Shown here piece by piece: positions 10,723-19,488 of a stretch of DNA of 64,000 nucleotides. Source of the DNA: Ramlibacter albus (GTDB lineage: Bacteria; Pseudomonadota; Gammaproteobacteria; Burkholderiales; Burkholderiaceae_C); assembly GCF_014297445.1 (NCBI RefSeq), contig NZ_JACORU010000001.1, forward strand, positions 682,001 to 746,000. The letters are read 5' to 3'. A program made the translations under genes and the position numbers. The notes under the pieces were generated by a model that made no database searches, had not been told where the DNA came from, and was given only the letters and a program-made list of their open reading frames with translations. Numbering within the stretch: position 1 is the first letter of the stretch; each line of letters opens with the position of its first letter.

Positions 10723-12077
10723 CGGATCTCCTCGAAGCGCACCGGAAAGCATTCCAGCGGGTTGGCCACCGGCATCAGGTGGTAGACGTTGAACCGGTAC
10801 GCGGGCCCCACCGGGATGCCGAACGGCGAGAACGGGTAGGCCATGTTGCCGGCGGTGGTGAGGATGCCCGGGTAGTCGGCGTGCTGCATCACGCCGCGGG
10901 TGAACATCGCGACGGCGGTTGCAAGGTCCTGCGTCGGCGCGACCGCGTCGATCACGAGCCCCACTTCCTTGGGCACGAAGGCCTTGTCCGGCTCCAGCGC
11001 ACCCATCACCCCGTCCTTGCCGTACGTGCGGAACATCAGGTTGATCCCATCGGCCTTGGTGCCGAAGCGCTGCTCCGCGCGTTCGCGTGCGTGCGCGATC
11101 ACGCCTTCGAGCTCACGGATCATCACCGCGTCGCGGATGCCCACGATGACGATGCTGCGGTAGCCGATGCGCTCGGCGCCCTCGAGCTTGACGCGGTACT
11201 GGTTGTCCTTGAGGAAGCGGCTGCCGGTGACTCTCACACGGCGCTCGTCGATCTGCTCGAACTTCGCGTGCGTGAGGTCGTTGATGCCGCCGGGGCCGGC
11301 CTGCAGGAACGGGTCGCTGCGCTCATAGAGCGAGTGCCCCGCGACTGAGACCGTCGTGCAGCGGTTGGCTGCGTTACCGGGCTCAACCTCGAAGTGGTCC
11401 TCGCGCACGCGGCCGATCATCGGCTCACCGAGGTCGTACGGCACGGCCGAGAGGCCCGCGCATTCGAGGATCTTGCCGCAGTGCAGGGCCAGGCCGGGGT
11501 CGAAGCCGCGCAGCACCGGCAGCGCGGCGAAGATCGCGTCGTCGCAGGCACGACCCGCGATGACGACATCGGCGCCGCCTTCGAGCGCGTGCATGAAGGG
11601 CTCCATGCCCATCTGCGCCACGATCGGCCCGGCGGAGTCGATCATCTTCGCCGTGAGGTCGTGGTCGGGACCCATCGCCTCCACCTTGCCGCTCGCGACC
11701 TTGCCCTTGAGATAGGTCTTGTCGATCTCCGCATCGATCACGGCGAGCCGGAACGAATGCTTCTGCTCCTTCGCCACTTCGCGCACCATCTGCTCCATCA
11801 GCGCGAGCGTCTGCGTCGAGCCGTTCGTGATCGCTGAGCCGATGAGCAGCGGGATCTTCGCCGCGCGCGCCGCGTCGAGCATCACCGCGAGATCACGGCG
11901 ATAGGCCGACAGCGGCAGGAACGGCTTGTCGTCGCCGTGGTAGTAGGGGCCCATGTCGGTGGAGCCCGCGTCCTGCCCGATGAAGTCGGGCTGCGCGGCC
12001 ATGGCGCGCTTGAACGACTCGAGGTTGTAGCCGCTGCCCATCGAGCCGGACGGCGCGACTCCGGTCACTTGTTTCAT
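10719..12077 (-). CDS. AtuA-family protein (DUF1446 domain only)
   Basis: A 452-residue protein of the acyclic terpene utilisation AtuA family, containing the DUF1446 domain and ending where the C-terminal domain of the longer family members would begin. The start at 12077 (MKQVTGVAPSGSMGSGYN) overlaps the TctC stop as ATGA. The biochemical role of the family is not established. Operon partners (TPP enzyme, binding protein, aldolase-like) point to catabolism of an imported carboxylate. Confidence 0.87.
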   Translation of the reverse strand: MKQVTGVAPSGSMGSGYNLESFKRAMAAQPDFIGQDAGSTDMGPYYHGDDKPFLPLSAYRRDLAVMLDAARAAKIPLLIGSAITNGSTQTLALMEQMVREVAKEQKHSFRLAVIDAEIDKTYLKGKVASGKVEAMGPDHDLTAKMIDSAGPIVAQMGMEPFMHALEGGADVVIAGRACDDAIFAALPVLRGFDPGLALHCGKILECAGLSAVPYDLGEPMIGRVREDHFEVEPGNAANRCTTVSVAGHSLYERSDPFLQAGPGGINDLTHAKFEQIDERRVRVTGSRFLKDNQYRVKLEGAERIGYRSIVIVGIRDAVMIRELEGVIAHARERAEQRFGTKADGINLMFRTYGKDGVMGALEPDKAFVPKEVGLVIDAVAPTQDLATAVAMFTRGVMQHADYPGILTTAGNMAYPFSPFGIPVGPAYRFNVYHLMPVANPLECFPVRFEEIR

Positions 12078-13054
12078 TGCTGCTGCTTCAGGTTGACGGT
12101 CTTGGCGAGGTTGCTCCACTTGACCGTGTCGGCCTGGATCGCGCTCTTGAAATTGGCGGGCGTGCCGCCGCGGATTTCCATGCTGATGTCGGCCATCTTC
12201 TTCTGGAAGTCGGGCTGCTTCATGATCTCGCCAGCGACAGTCGCCATCCGCTGGATCACCGCCGGCGGCGTGTCACGTGGCGCCATGAGGCCCATCCACG
12301 ACGACACCTGGAAGTTGGGGATGCCGGCTTCGGCAAACGTGGGCACGTCCGGCAGCGACGCGAGGCGCTTGTCCGAGGCAACGGCGAGCGGCCGCACATG
12401 GCCCGACGCGGTGAGGGCCTTGGCCGAGCCCACGAACGTGAAGACCAGCGGCACCTGCCCGCCGGCGACATCCTGCAGCGCGGGCACGGCGCCCTTGTAT
12501 GGGATGTGGTTGAACTTCGCGCCGGTGGCTTGCCCGAGCAGCTCGATGGCGAGGTGCGAGATGCCACCCGCGCCGGTGGACGCGAACGCCACGGTGCCGG
12601 GCGCAGCTTTCGCGGCCGCGATCACGTCGGCCACCGTCTTGTACGGCGTCTTCGAGTTCGCGTACAGCACGGCCACCTGGTCGGTGAGGTGGATGATGGG
12701 CACGAGGTCCTTTTCGGCGTCGTAGCTCATGCTCGAATAGAGCAGCGGCGCCAGCGACACCTGGCCATTGCTGGCGAGCAGCAGCGTGTAGCCGTCCGGC
12801 TTCGACTGCGCAACCTTCGCGCCGGCGATCAGGCCGCCTGCGCCACCCAGGTTCTCGACCACCATCGTCTGGCCGGTGGCCTGCTGGAATTTCTCGGCGA
12901 CCGGCCGGATGACCGCGTCGAGCGAACCGCCCGCCGGGTACGGCACGATCACCCGCACCGGCGCGCTCGGGAAGTCCTGCGCCGAGGCAGCCAGCGGCAG
13001 TGCCGCGGCCAGGGCCGGGATGAGGAAACGAATTGCTCTGGACAACAAGCGCAT
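12074..13054 (-). CDS. Tripartite tricarboxylate transporter substrate-binding protein (TctC/Bug family)
   Basis: A 326-residue periplasmic protein with a signal peptide (about residues 1-25, ending ASAQ). Family motifs include RVIVPYPAGGSLDAVIRP and VENLGGAGGLIAG. No TctA or TctB membrane gene is nearby, so it is an orphan receptor, a common situation in Burkholderiales with many Bug proteins. Its place inside the operon suggests that it binds the pathway substrate. The start at 13054 lies 26 nt after the TPP-enzyme stop. Confidence 0.93.
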   Translation of the reverse strand: MRLLSRAIRFLIPALAAALPLAASAQDFPSAPVRVIVPYPAGGSLDAVIRPVAEKFQQATGQTMVVENLGGAGGLIAGAKVAQSKPDGYTLLLASNGQVSLAPLLYSSMSYDAEKDLVPIIHLTDQVAVLYANSKTPYKTVADVIAAAKAAPGTVAFASTGAGGISHLAIELLGQATGAKFNHIPYKGAVPALQDVAGGQVPLVFTFVGSAKALTASGHVRPLAVASDKRLASLPDVPTFAEAGIPNFQVSSWMGLMAPRDTPPAVIQRMATVAGEIMKQPDFQKKMADISMEIRGGTPANFKSAIQADTVKWSNLAKTVNLKQQQ

Positions 13055-13080
13055 GGAAGTTCCTTGGTTGGTCGAGGGGT

Positions 13081-14775
13081 TCAGCCCATCCACTGGCTCA
13101 CGGGCACCGCCGTGTCCTGCAGTTCCTGGGAAATCACGTCGACGAGCGCCGGGCCGTCGTGGGCCAGCGCGGCCTTGATGGCGCCGTGCACGTCGGCCGG
13201 GTCTTCGACACGCCACGACTTCACGCCGAACGCCTCGGCCACGCGCGCGTGGTCCGTGCGGTTGAAGTCGACGGAGAAGTAGCGCTGGTCGTAGCCGGTC
13301 TTCTGGCTGGCCTTGATCCAGCCGAACACGGAGTTGGAGAACACCACCATCTTCAGCGGCACGTTGCGCCGCACGATGGTTTCGAGCTCGCCGCAGGTGA
13401 AGCCGAAGCTGCCGTCGCCCATCACGGCAACGACCATGGCATCGGGGCGGCCGAATTGCGCGCCGACGCCGGCCGACATCGCGAAGCCCAGCGCGCCATG
13501 CGCGCGGTTGGTGATGAAGTGGCGGCCCGATTGCGGCGCGTCGAAGTACGCCGAGAAGTACGGACACGGCGTGCCGGGGTCGGCCGCGACGATGGCCTTT
13601 GCGGGTAGCAGCTTGTTGAGAGCGTCGACGACGCGCTCGGGGCGGACCGGGCGCTCGCGCGATTCCGCGAGGTTCGAGAAGAACGCGTGCTTGTCCGCGC
13701 GCGCCTTCGCCACGATGGCGCGGCCGTCGGCAGCGCCTGCGGGCCGTTGCGACGAGCGCGCTGCGACGGCGTCCGCGAGCGCCGCAAGGCCCAGCTTCGC
13801 ATCGCCGACCAGTGCCACGTCGGTGCGGTAGTTGGTGGCGATCGTCATCGGATCCACATCGAGGTGCAGCACCGTGACGTCGCGCGAAGGCATCTTCCAG
13901 TGCTCGGTGGTCGTCGAGCCCGCACGGGCGCCGACGAACAGCACCGCGTCGGCCTGGCCGATGACCTCGCGCGTAGCGGCGACACCGCCGTTCGTGCCGA
14001 TGACGCCGGCGAGCAGCGGGTGCGAGCCGGGCAGGCTGCCCTGGCCGCTGATGGTCGTGCACACCGGCGCATTCAGAAGCGTGGCGAGGCGCTCGAGTTC
14101 GGCGCTTGCACCCGAGATCACGACACCGCCGCCGCAGACGATGACGGGCGCGCGCGCAGTCGCCAGCTTCTCGGCTGCCCGCTCCACCTCCTGCGGGTCG
14201 GGCGCGAAGCGGTAGGCGGGGAACTTGTCATGGCCCGGCTGCGCCCACAGGTCCACGGGCTCGTACGGGTGCTTCTGCACGTCGTACGGCAGGCAGATGT
14301 GCGTGGCACCGGGGCGGCCCGTGGTCATGGCGCGGAAGGCACTGCGCACCGCATGCGGGATCTGGTCCACGCGATCGATCGTCGTGTTCCACTTCGTCAG
14401 CGGCTTGTACAGCGACTGCTGGTCCAGCTCCGTGAGCGGGAACTTGCCGCGTGCGCCGACCGACACGTCGGACGTGATGCCCAGCACGGGAATCGCGGAC
14501 TCGTTCGCTTCCACGATGCCCGGCAGCAGGTAGGTCGCGCCGCCGCCGCTCGGCCCTTCGCACACGCCCGGCTTGCCCGTGACACGCGCGTAAGCGTCAG
14601 CCATGTACGCTGCACTGCGTTCGTCACGCGTGAGGATGTGGTCGATGCCGTGGTCGAGGCGCGCGAGGGCGTCGTACAGGGGCAAGGTGGTGTCGCCGCA
14701 CAACCCGAAGATGTGCTTGACGTGATTGAGCTGGAGCATCCGCACGAGGGCGTCCGCGCCATTCATCTGGCTCAT
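13081..14775 (-). CDS. Thiamine-pyrophosphate-dependent enzyme, acetolactate synthase-like
   Basis: A 564-residue TPP enzyme. The N-terminal PYR domain has the catalytic glutamate in LTRDERSAAYMADAYAR; the C-terminal domain has GDGSFGFTCGELETIV and the TPP-metal asparagine in VVFSNSVFGW. It lacks clear signatures of biosynthetic acetolactate synthase, and no small subunit is present. A 2-oxo-acid decarboxylase or carboligase role in catabolism is likely. The ATG at 14775 has an AAGGA Shine-Dalgarno 7 nt upstream. It is the first gene of the operon. Confidence 0.88.
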   Translation of the reverse strand: MSQMNGADALVRMLQLNHVKHIFGLCGDTTLPLYDALARLDHGIDHILTRDERSAAYMADAYARVTGKPGVCEGPSGGGATYLLPGIVEANESAIPVLGITSDVSVGARGKFPLTELDQQSLYKPLTKWNTTIDRVDQIPHAVRSAFRAMTTGRPGATHICLPYDVQKHPYEPVDLWAQPGHDKFPAYRFAPDPQEVERAAEKLATARAPVIVCGGGVVISGASAELERLATLLNAPVCTTISGQGSLPGSHPLLAGVIGTNGGVAATREVIGQADAVLFVGARAGSTTTEHWKMPSRDVTVLHLDVDPMTIATNYRTDVALVGDAKLGLAALADAVAARSSQRPAGAADGRAIVAKARADKHAFFSNLAESRERPVRPERVVDALNKLLPAKAIVAADPGTPCPYFSAYFDAPQSGRHFITNRAHGALGFAMSAGVGAQFGRPDAMVVAVMGDGSFGFTCGELETIVRRNVPLKMVVFSNSVFGWIKASQKTGYDQRYFSVDFNRTDHARVAEAFGVKSWRVEDPADVHGAIKAALAHDGPALVDVISQELQDTAVPVSQWMG

Positions 14776-14799
14776 TGTTGTTCCTTCAGAATTCAATTC

Positions 14800-14828
14800 A
14801 GTATACTTAGCTGCATTCACCATGCCAA
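14800..14828 (-). promoter_or_regulatory. Promoter of the TPP-enzyme operon with a palindromic -10 shared with the GntR gene
   Basis: On the minus strand TTGGCA (14828-14823) is followed after 17 nt by TATACT (14805-14800), close to sigma-70 consensus, with an 18-nt leader to the ATG. The -10 lies in the perfect palindrome AGTATACT (14800-14807), so the plus strand also reads TATACT (14802-14807), suitable for the divergent GntR gene. RNA polymerase and the regulator would compete at one site. Confidence 0.6.
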
Positions 14829-15502
14829 GCACGATTTCCAAGACGCGCCGCGAACGGGGCTCGGGGGTCCTGAACACCCTGCGCCGGATGGCGATCTCCT
14901 ACGAGCTCAAGCCCGGCGAGCGCCTGAGCGAGATCGAGCTGGCCGGGAAGCTGGGCGTGAGCCGCACCCCGGTGCGCGAAGCGCTCACCCGGCTGGTGAA
15001 CGACGGCTTCCTCACGCCCACCACGCGCGGCTACATGCGCCGGCCGCTCGAGGTGCAGGAGACGATGGACCTCTACGAAGCGCGTGTCGCGATCGAGTCC
15101 ACGTGCCTCGCGATGGCGATCGCTCGCGCGACCGATGAGGAGATCGCCGAGGCGGTGAAGTACCTCGCCGCGAGCCGGCAGGTAGCGGCCGACACGCCCA
15201 TCGAGCAGCTCGTGGAGCTGGACGAAGGCTTCCACCTGCGCATCGCCGACATGGCCCGCAACTCGGAGCTCAAGCGCATCCTCGTCAACCTCAACGAGCG
15301 CATCCGCTTCATCCGCTGGATCGACATGGAAAGCGTCGGCCGCGACTCGACGCAGAGCGAGCACGCGGCCATCCTGCAGGCGCTGCAAACGCGCGACGCG
15401 AGCGCGGGCGAGCGCGCGCTGCGCGAGCACATCGGCCTCAGGCGCGACCAGATCGTCGAGGCCATCAAGCGCGGGCTGGCGAAGATCTACCTCGCCGAGT
15501 GA
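14822..15502 (+). CDS. GntR-family transcriptional regulator (FCD type)
   Basis: A 226-residue regulator. The N-terminal winged helix contains LSEIELAGKLGVSRTPVREA (about residues 38-57), a classic GntR recognition region. The C-terminal helical FCD domain follows, with DLYEARVAIE and the metal-binding histidines of the ligand pocket (FHLRIADMA, EHAAILQAL). It is divergent from the TPP/TctC/AtuA operon, whose -35 lies inside its first codons, so it probably controls that operon and itself. Confidence 0.92.
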   Translation: MPSTISKTRRERGSGVLNTLRRMAISYELKPGERLSEIELAGKLGVSRTPVREALTRLVNDGFLTPTTRGYMRRPLEVQETMDLYEARVAIESTCLAMAIARATDEEIAEAVKYLAASRQVAADTPIEQLVELDEGFHLRIADMARNSELKRILVNLNERIRFIRWIDMESVGRDSTQSEHAAILQALQTRDASAGERALREHIGLRRDQIVEAIKRGLAKIYLAE

Positions 15503-15551
15503 ACGTCCGCCCGGGCGCCTGCAAAATGGCGGCTCGAGGAGGACAACAAAC

Positions 15552-17465
15552 ATGCACCCGTTCACCAGAGCGCTCGCTCTCGCAGCATCGCTGCTCCTGG
15601 CCGCCGTGGCGGCCCGCGCCCAGCAACCGCCCCCAGTGGTCGACTTCTTCGATCGCGCGGCCATGTACAACGAGCAGCTGGCGCCCGATGGCCGTCAACT
15701 GGCGATGGTGGTCCACCCGCGCGGGCAGCGCGGTCGCCTCGTGGTGGTGGACACGGAAAAGCTCACCGCGAAGGTCGTCGCGTCGTTCACCAACGGCGAC
15801 GTGCACTGGGTGCGGTGGATCAACGACCGCCGGCTCGTGTTCGGCGCGACCGGGGGCTTCCACGACGTGACGCTGTACCGGGCCGTCAACAGCGACGGCA
15901 CCGAGATGTCGGAGCCGTTCACCAGCCAGCCCCCGGGACGCTTCCACTCGCCGTCGCCGCTGCAGGACAGCGACAGCTTCTTCTGGGCCAGCCCGCGCTA
16001 CGACAACATCGGCAACTTCCAGCGCGTGGCGCTGTACCGCGTGGACTCGCGCACCCGCCACCCGATCCCGATGCGCTCGCCCGGCGACGCCTATGAATGG
16101 GCGATGGACGAGAAGGGCGAGCCGGCGGCCGCCACCGTGCGCGAAGCGGGGGGGCGTTCTTCGGTCAAGTACTTCGACCCCGCCACCAAGGACTGGCGCA
16201 CGCTCTTCGAATTCGACACGTTCGGCACTGCGGCGATGTATCCGGTGGCGCTCGGCCCCAGCGGCAGCAACACGCTCTACGTGCGCGCCTACAACGGCCG
16301 GGACAAGAGTGCCTTGCACGTGTACGACCTGGCGAAGAACCAGCTCGACCCGCAGCCGCTGGTGACACTCGCCGACCATGACTTCGACGGCTTCCCCGTG
16401 CGGCATGCCGGGCGCATCGTCGGGTTCCGCTACACGTCGGACGCGGCCGGCACCGCATGGGTGGACCCCGCCTTCAAGGCCATCCAGGACGCGGTCGACA
16501 AGCTGCTGCCGGGCACCGTCAACACCATCACATCAGCGGTGCGCAACCAGACGACCAGGCTGCTCGTGCGCTCGCATTCCGACCGCTCGCCGTACGTGTT
16601 CTACCTGTACGACAGCGCGACCAACAAGCTCACCGCGCTGGGCAAGTGGCGGCCGATGATCGACCCGAAGCAGATGGCCCGCACGGACGTGGTGAAGTAC
16701 CGCGCCCGCGACGGGCTGGAGATCCCGGCACGGCTGACGCTGCCGCAAGGCGGCGGCAAGAACCTGCCGATGGTCGTGCTGGTCCACACCGGTGCGTTCA
16801 CCCGCGGCGACGGCTGGGGCTGGAGCCCCGAGGCGCAGTTCCTGGCGTCGCGCGGCTACGCGGTGCTGCAGCCGGAAACGCGCGGTTCACGCGGTTTCGG
16901 GCTGAACCACTTCAAGGCGGGCTGGAAGCAGTGGGGCCTGGCGATGCAGGACGACATCGCCGACGGCGCGAAGTGGGCCGCGCAGCAGGGCATCGCCGAC
17001 CCCGCGCGCATCTGCATCGCGGGCTCGGTGTGGGGCGGCTACTCGGCGCTGATGGGGCTCGTGCGCGACCCCGGCCTGTACCGTTGCGCCGTCGCGATGC
17101 AGGCCATCACCGACCTGCCCGCGTTCGCGACGAACTGGCAGGCATTCAACGAAGAGTTGCGCGTGCACGGCATCCCGATGATGGTCGGCGACGCCGAGAA
17201 GGACGCGCAGCAGCTGAAGGAGACCTCGCCGCTGCACCGCGCGGCGCAGATCAGGCAGCCGGTCTTCCTGGCGCACTGGGACTACCGCCGGGCGGTTCCC
17301 TTCGAGCACGGCTCGAAGATGCGCGATGCCCTCAAGGCCAACGGCGTCACTGTGGACTGGGTCGACTTCGCGACGGACTGGAAGCTCGACAGCGAATTCC
17401 AGGACACGCAGGAGGTGTGGGGCCGCATCGAGAAATTCCTCGCGCGCCACCTCGCCAAGCCTTGA
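15552..17465 (+). CDS. S9-family (prolyl oligopeptidase-like) secreted protein with degenerate active site
   Basis: A 637-residue protein with a signal peptide (residues 1-24), a beta-propeller-like N-terminal half and an S9 alpha/beta-hydrolase C-terminal half (QFLASRGYAVLQPE is well conserved). The catalytic machinery looks lost. The nucleophile motif reads AGSVWGGY, with Val493 at the serine site; the acid region AHWDYRRAVP has Arg579 at the Asp site; Lys611 stands where His is expected; and the oxyanion HGGP is HTGA. No frameshift is present, so this may be a non-catalytic relative with a binding role. It has a strong GAGGAGG ribosome site. Confidence 0.85.
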   Translation: MHPFTRALALAASLLLAAVAARAQQPPPVVDFFDRAAMYNEQLAPDGRQLAMVVHPRGQRGRLVVVDTEKLTAKVVASFTNGDVHWVRWINDRRLVFGATGGFHDVTLYRAVNSDGTEMSEPFTSQPPGRFHSPSPLQDSDSFFWASPRYDNIGNFQRVALYRVDSRTRHPIPMRSPGDAYEWAMDEKGEPAAATVREAGGRSSVKYFDPATKDWRTLFEFDTFGTAAMYPVALGPSGSNTLYVRAYNGRDKSALHVYDLAKNQLDPQPLVTLADHDFDGFPVRHAGRIVGFRYTSDAAGTAWVDPAFKAIQDAVDKLLPGTVNTITSAVRNQTTRLLVRSHSDRSPYVFYLYDSATNKLTALGKWRPMIDPKQMARTDVVKYRARDGLEIPARLTLPQGGGKNLPMVVLVHTGAFTRGDGWGWSPEAQFLASRGYAVLQPETRGSRGFGLNHFKAGWKQWGLAMQDDIADGAKWAAQQGIADPARICIAGSVWGGYSALMGLVRDPGLYRCAVAMQAITDLPAFATNWQAFNEELRVHGIPMMVGDAEKDAQQLKETSPLHRAAQIRQPVFLAHWDYRRAVPFEHGSKMRDALKANGVTVDWVDFATDWKLDSEFQDTQEVWGRIEKFLARHLAKP

Positions 17466-17481
17466 GGGCAGAATGGGGCGC

Positions 17482-18714
17482 ATGAACGCACTGGATGGTG
17501 TTCGCGTCCTCGACCTCTCCCGCGTGCTCGCGGGCCCCTGGTGCACGCAGAACCTCGCCGACCTCGGCGCCGACGTCATCAAGGTCGAGCGGCCGGGCAG
17601 CGGCGACGACACGCGCGGCTGGGGGCCGCCCTTCCTGAAGGATGCGCAGGGGCAAGACCAGGACGCGGCGTACTACCTCGGCACGAACCGCAACAAGCGC
17701 TCGATCACCTGCGACATCTCGCGGCCCGAAGGCCAGGCGCTGGTGCGCGAGCTCGCGGCGAAGTGCGACATCTTCGTCGAGAACTACAAGGTCGGCGACA
17801 TGGCGCGCTACCACCTCGACTACGCGTCGCTGCGCAAGGTGAACCCGCGGCTCGTCTACTGCAGCATCACCGGCTTCGGCCAGACCGGGCCCTACCGCGA
17901 GCGCGCCGGCTACGACTACGCGGCGCAAGGCATGGGCGGCCTCATGAGCATCACCGGCGAGCGCGACGACCTCGGCGGCGGCCCGCAGAAGGTGGGTGTG
18001 GCGGTGGCGGACCTCTTCACCGGGATGTATTCGACCGTGGCAGTGCTCGCCGCGCTCCGCCACGCGGAGCGCACGGGCGAAGGCCAGCACATCGACATGG
18101 CGCTGCTGGACTCGCAGGTGGCGATGCTGGCCAACCTCGGCGCAGCCTATCTCGTCAGCGGCAATGTGCCGGGCCGTGCGGGCAACGCGCACCAGAGCAT
18201 CGTGCCGTACCAGGTGTTCGAGACCGCGCCCGCGGCCGATGGCCACAAGGACCACGTGATCCTCGCCGTGGGCAACGACGGGCAGTTCGCCAAGTTCTGC
18301 GAAGTGGCGGGGCGGCCCGAGCTCGCGGCGGACCCACGGTTCACGAAGAACCGCGACCGCGTGGCGAACCGCGGCGTGCTCATCCCGATCCTCGAGGAAA
18401 TCTTCAAGACCCGGCGCAAGTACGACTGGCTCGAAGCGCTCGAGCGCGCGAAAGTGCCTTGCGGGGCGATCAACAACATCGCCGAGGTGTTCGAGGACCC
18501 GCACGTGATCCAGCGGCGCATGGTCAACGAGTGGACGCACCCGGTGAAGCTGGGCCTGCGCCTCGTCGCCAGCCCGATGAAGCTGTCCGGCACGTCGGTG
18601 CGCACCGACCGGCCGCCGCCGCTGCTCGGGCAGCACACCGACGAAGTGCTGGGCGAGGTGCTGGGCTGGGACGCGAGCCGCATCGCCGCGATGCGCGAAG
18701 GGAAGGTGATCTGA
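17482..18714 (+). CDS. CaiB/BaiF family CoA-transferase
   Basis: A 410-residue class III CoA-transferase: MNALDGVRVLDLSRVLAGPW at the start, ADVIKVERPGSGDDTRGWGPP, and the catalytic aspartate expected in the VEDL-like region (here IDMALLDSQVAML). It moves CoA between carboxylic acids; the substrate is unknown. The start at 17482 is favoured because CAGAAT (17469-17474) ends 7 nt before it; an in-frame ATG at 17473 is possible. The stop overlaps the next start (TGATG). Confidence 0.91.
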   Translation: MNALDGVRVLDLSRVLAGPWCTQNLADLGADVIKVERPGSGDDTRGWGPPFLKDAQGQDQDAAYYLGTNRNKRSITCDISRPEGQALVRELAAKCDIFVENYKVGDMARYHLDYASLRKVNPRLVYCSITGFGQTGPYRERAGYDYAAQGMGGLMSITGERDDLGGGPQKVGVAVADLFTGMYSTVAVLAALRHAERTGEGQHIDMALLDSQVAMLANLGAAYLVSGNVPGRAGNAHQSIVPYQVFETAPAADGHKDHVILAVGNDGQFAKFCEVAGRPELAADPRFTKNRDRVANRGVLIPILEEIFKTRRKYDWLEALERAKVPCGAINNIAEVFEDPHVIQRRMVNEWTHPVKLGLRLVASPMKLSGTSVRTDRPPPLLGQHTDEVLGEVLGWDASRIAAMREGKVI

Positions 18715-19442
18715 TGGCGAACTTCGTCCTCGTGCATGGCGCCTGGCACGGCGCATGGTGCTGGCGCGACGTCGTTGCGCAGCTCGCGTCGCAAGGCCAC
18801 CGCGTCCACGCCGTGAACCTCACGGGCGTGGGCGAGCGCGTGCACCTGATGTCGTCGCTGATCACGCTGGAGACGCACATCGCGGACGTCTCGAACACGA
18901 TCGAAGCGAACGAGCTGCAGGACGTGGTCCTCGCGGTGCACTCGTATGCCGGCATGCTCGGCACCGCCATTGCCGACCGCATGGCGAGCCGGCTGAAGCA
19001 CCTCGTTTATGTCGACGCGGTCGTGCCGCAGCCCGGCGAGAGCTGGAGCAGCATGCAGCCCAGCGCGACGCGGGAACAGCGGCTGGCCGCCGCGAGCGCG
19101 TCGAGCAACTTCAGTTTCCCGCCGGCGGACCCGGCTCTCTATGGCCTCGCCGGTGAACAGTACGAGTGGGTCAAGCGCCGCCAGGTGCCGCACCCGGGCC
19201 ACACGTACACGGCCCCGCTGCAGTTCGACCCGGTGCGGGTTGCCAGCGTGCCGCGCACGTTCGTCGATTGCGTGCGGCCGCGGATGGCCACGATCGACGC
19301 GATCCGGCACCGGGTACGTGATCCAGGGTTCTGGGCCGGTACGTGGCAGGGCGCCCGCATCGTGGAACTGCAGACCGGCCACGACCCGATGGTCAGCGCG
19401 CCGGCCGACCTGGTGCGCGTCCTGCTCGAAGCCGCGGCTTGA
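18714..19442 (+). CDS. Alpha/beta-fold hydrolase (esterase-like)
   Basis: A 242-residue hydrolase. FVLVHGAWHGAWCW is the oxyanion region, AVHSYAGM the nucleophile elbow (Ser), VDAVVP follows strand 6, and TGHDPMVS near the end provides the histidine. This arrangement resembles plant-type salicylate or methyl esterases and bacterial EstC-like enzymes. It overlaps the CaiB gene by TGATG, suggesting hydrolysis of a CoA-pathway ester or related compound. The substrate is unknown. Confidence 0.88.
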   Translation: MANFVLVHGAWHGAWCWRDVVAQLASQGHRVHAVNLTGVGERVHLMSSLITLETHIADVSNTIEANELQDVVLAVHSYAGMLGTAIADRMASRLKHLVYVDAVVPQPGESWSSMQPSATREQRLAAASASSNFSFPPADPALYGLAGEQYEWVKRRQVPHPGHTYTAPLQFDPVRVASVPRTFVDCVRPRMATIDAIRHRVRDPGFWAGTWQGARIVELQTGHDPMVSAPADLVRVLLEAAA

Positions 19443-19488
19443 CCCCTGGCGAGCGGGAACGAAACCGCCGACCTAGAATCCGAGGGTC

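Noticed and set aside
12074-14062. TctC read as a fusion with part of the TPP enzyme region
   Set aside because: The extended N-terminus is an out-of-frame translation of the TPP gene; a normal signal peptide starts at 13054.
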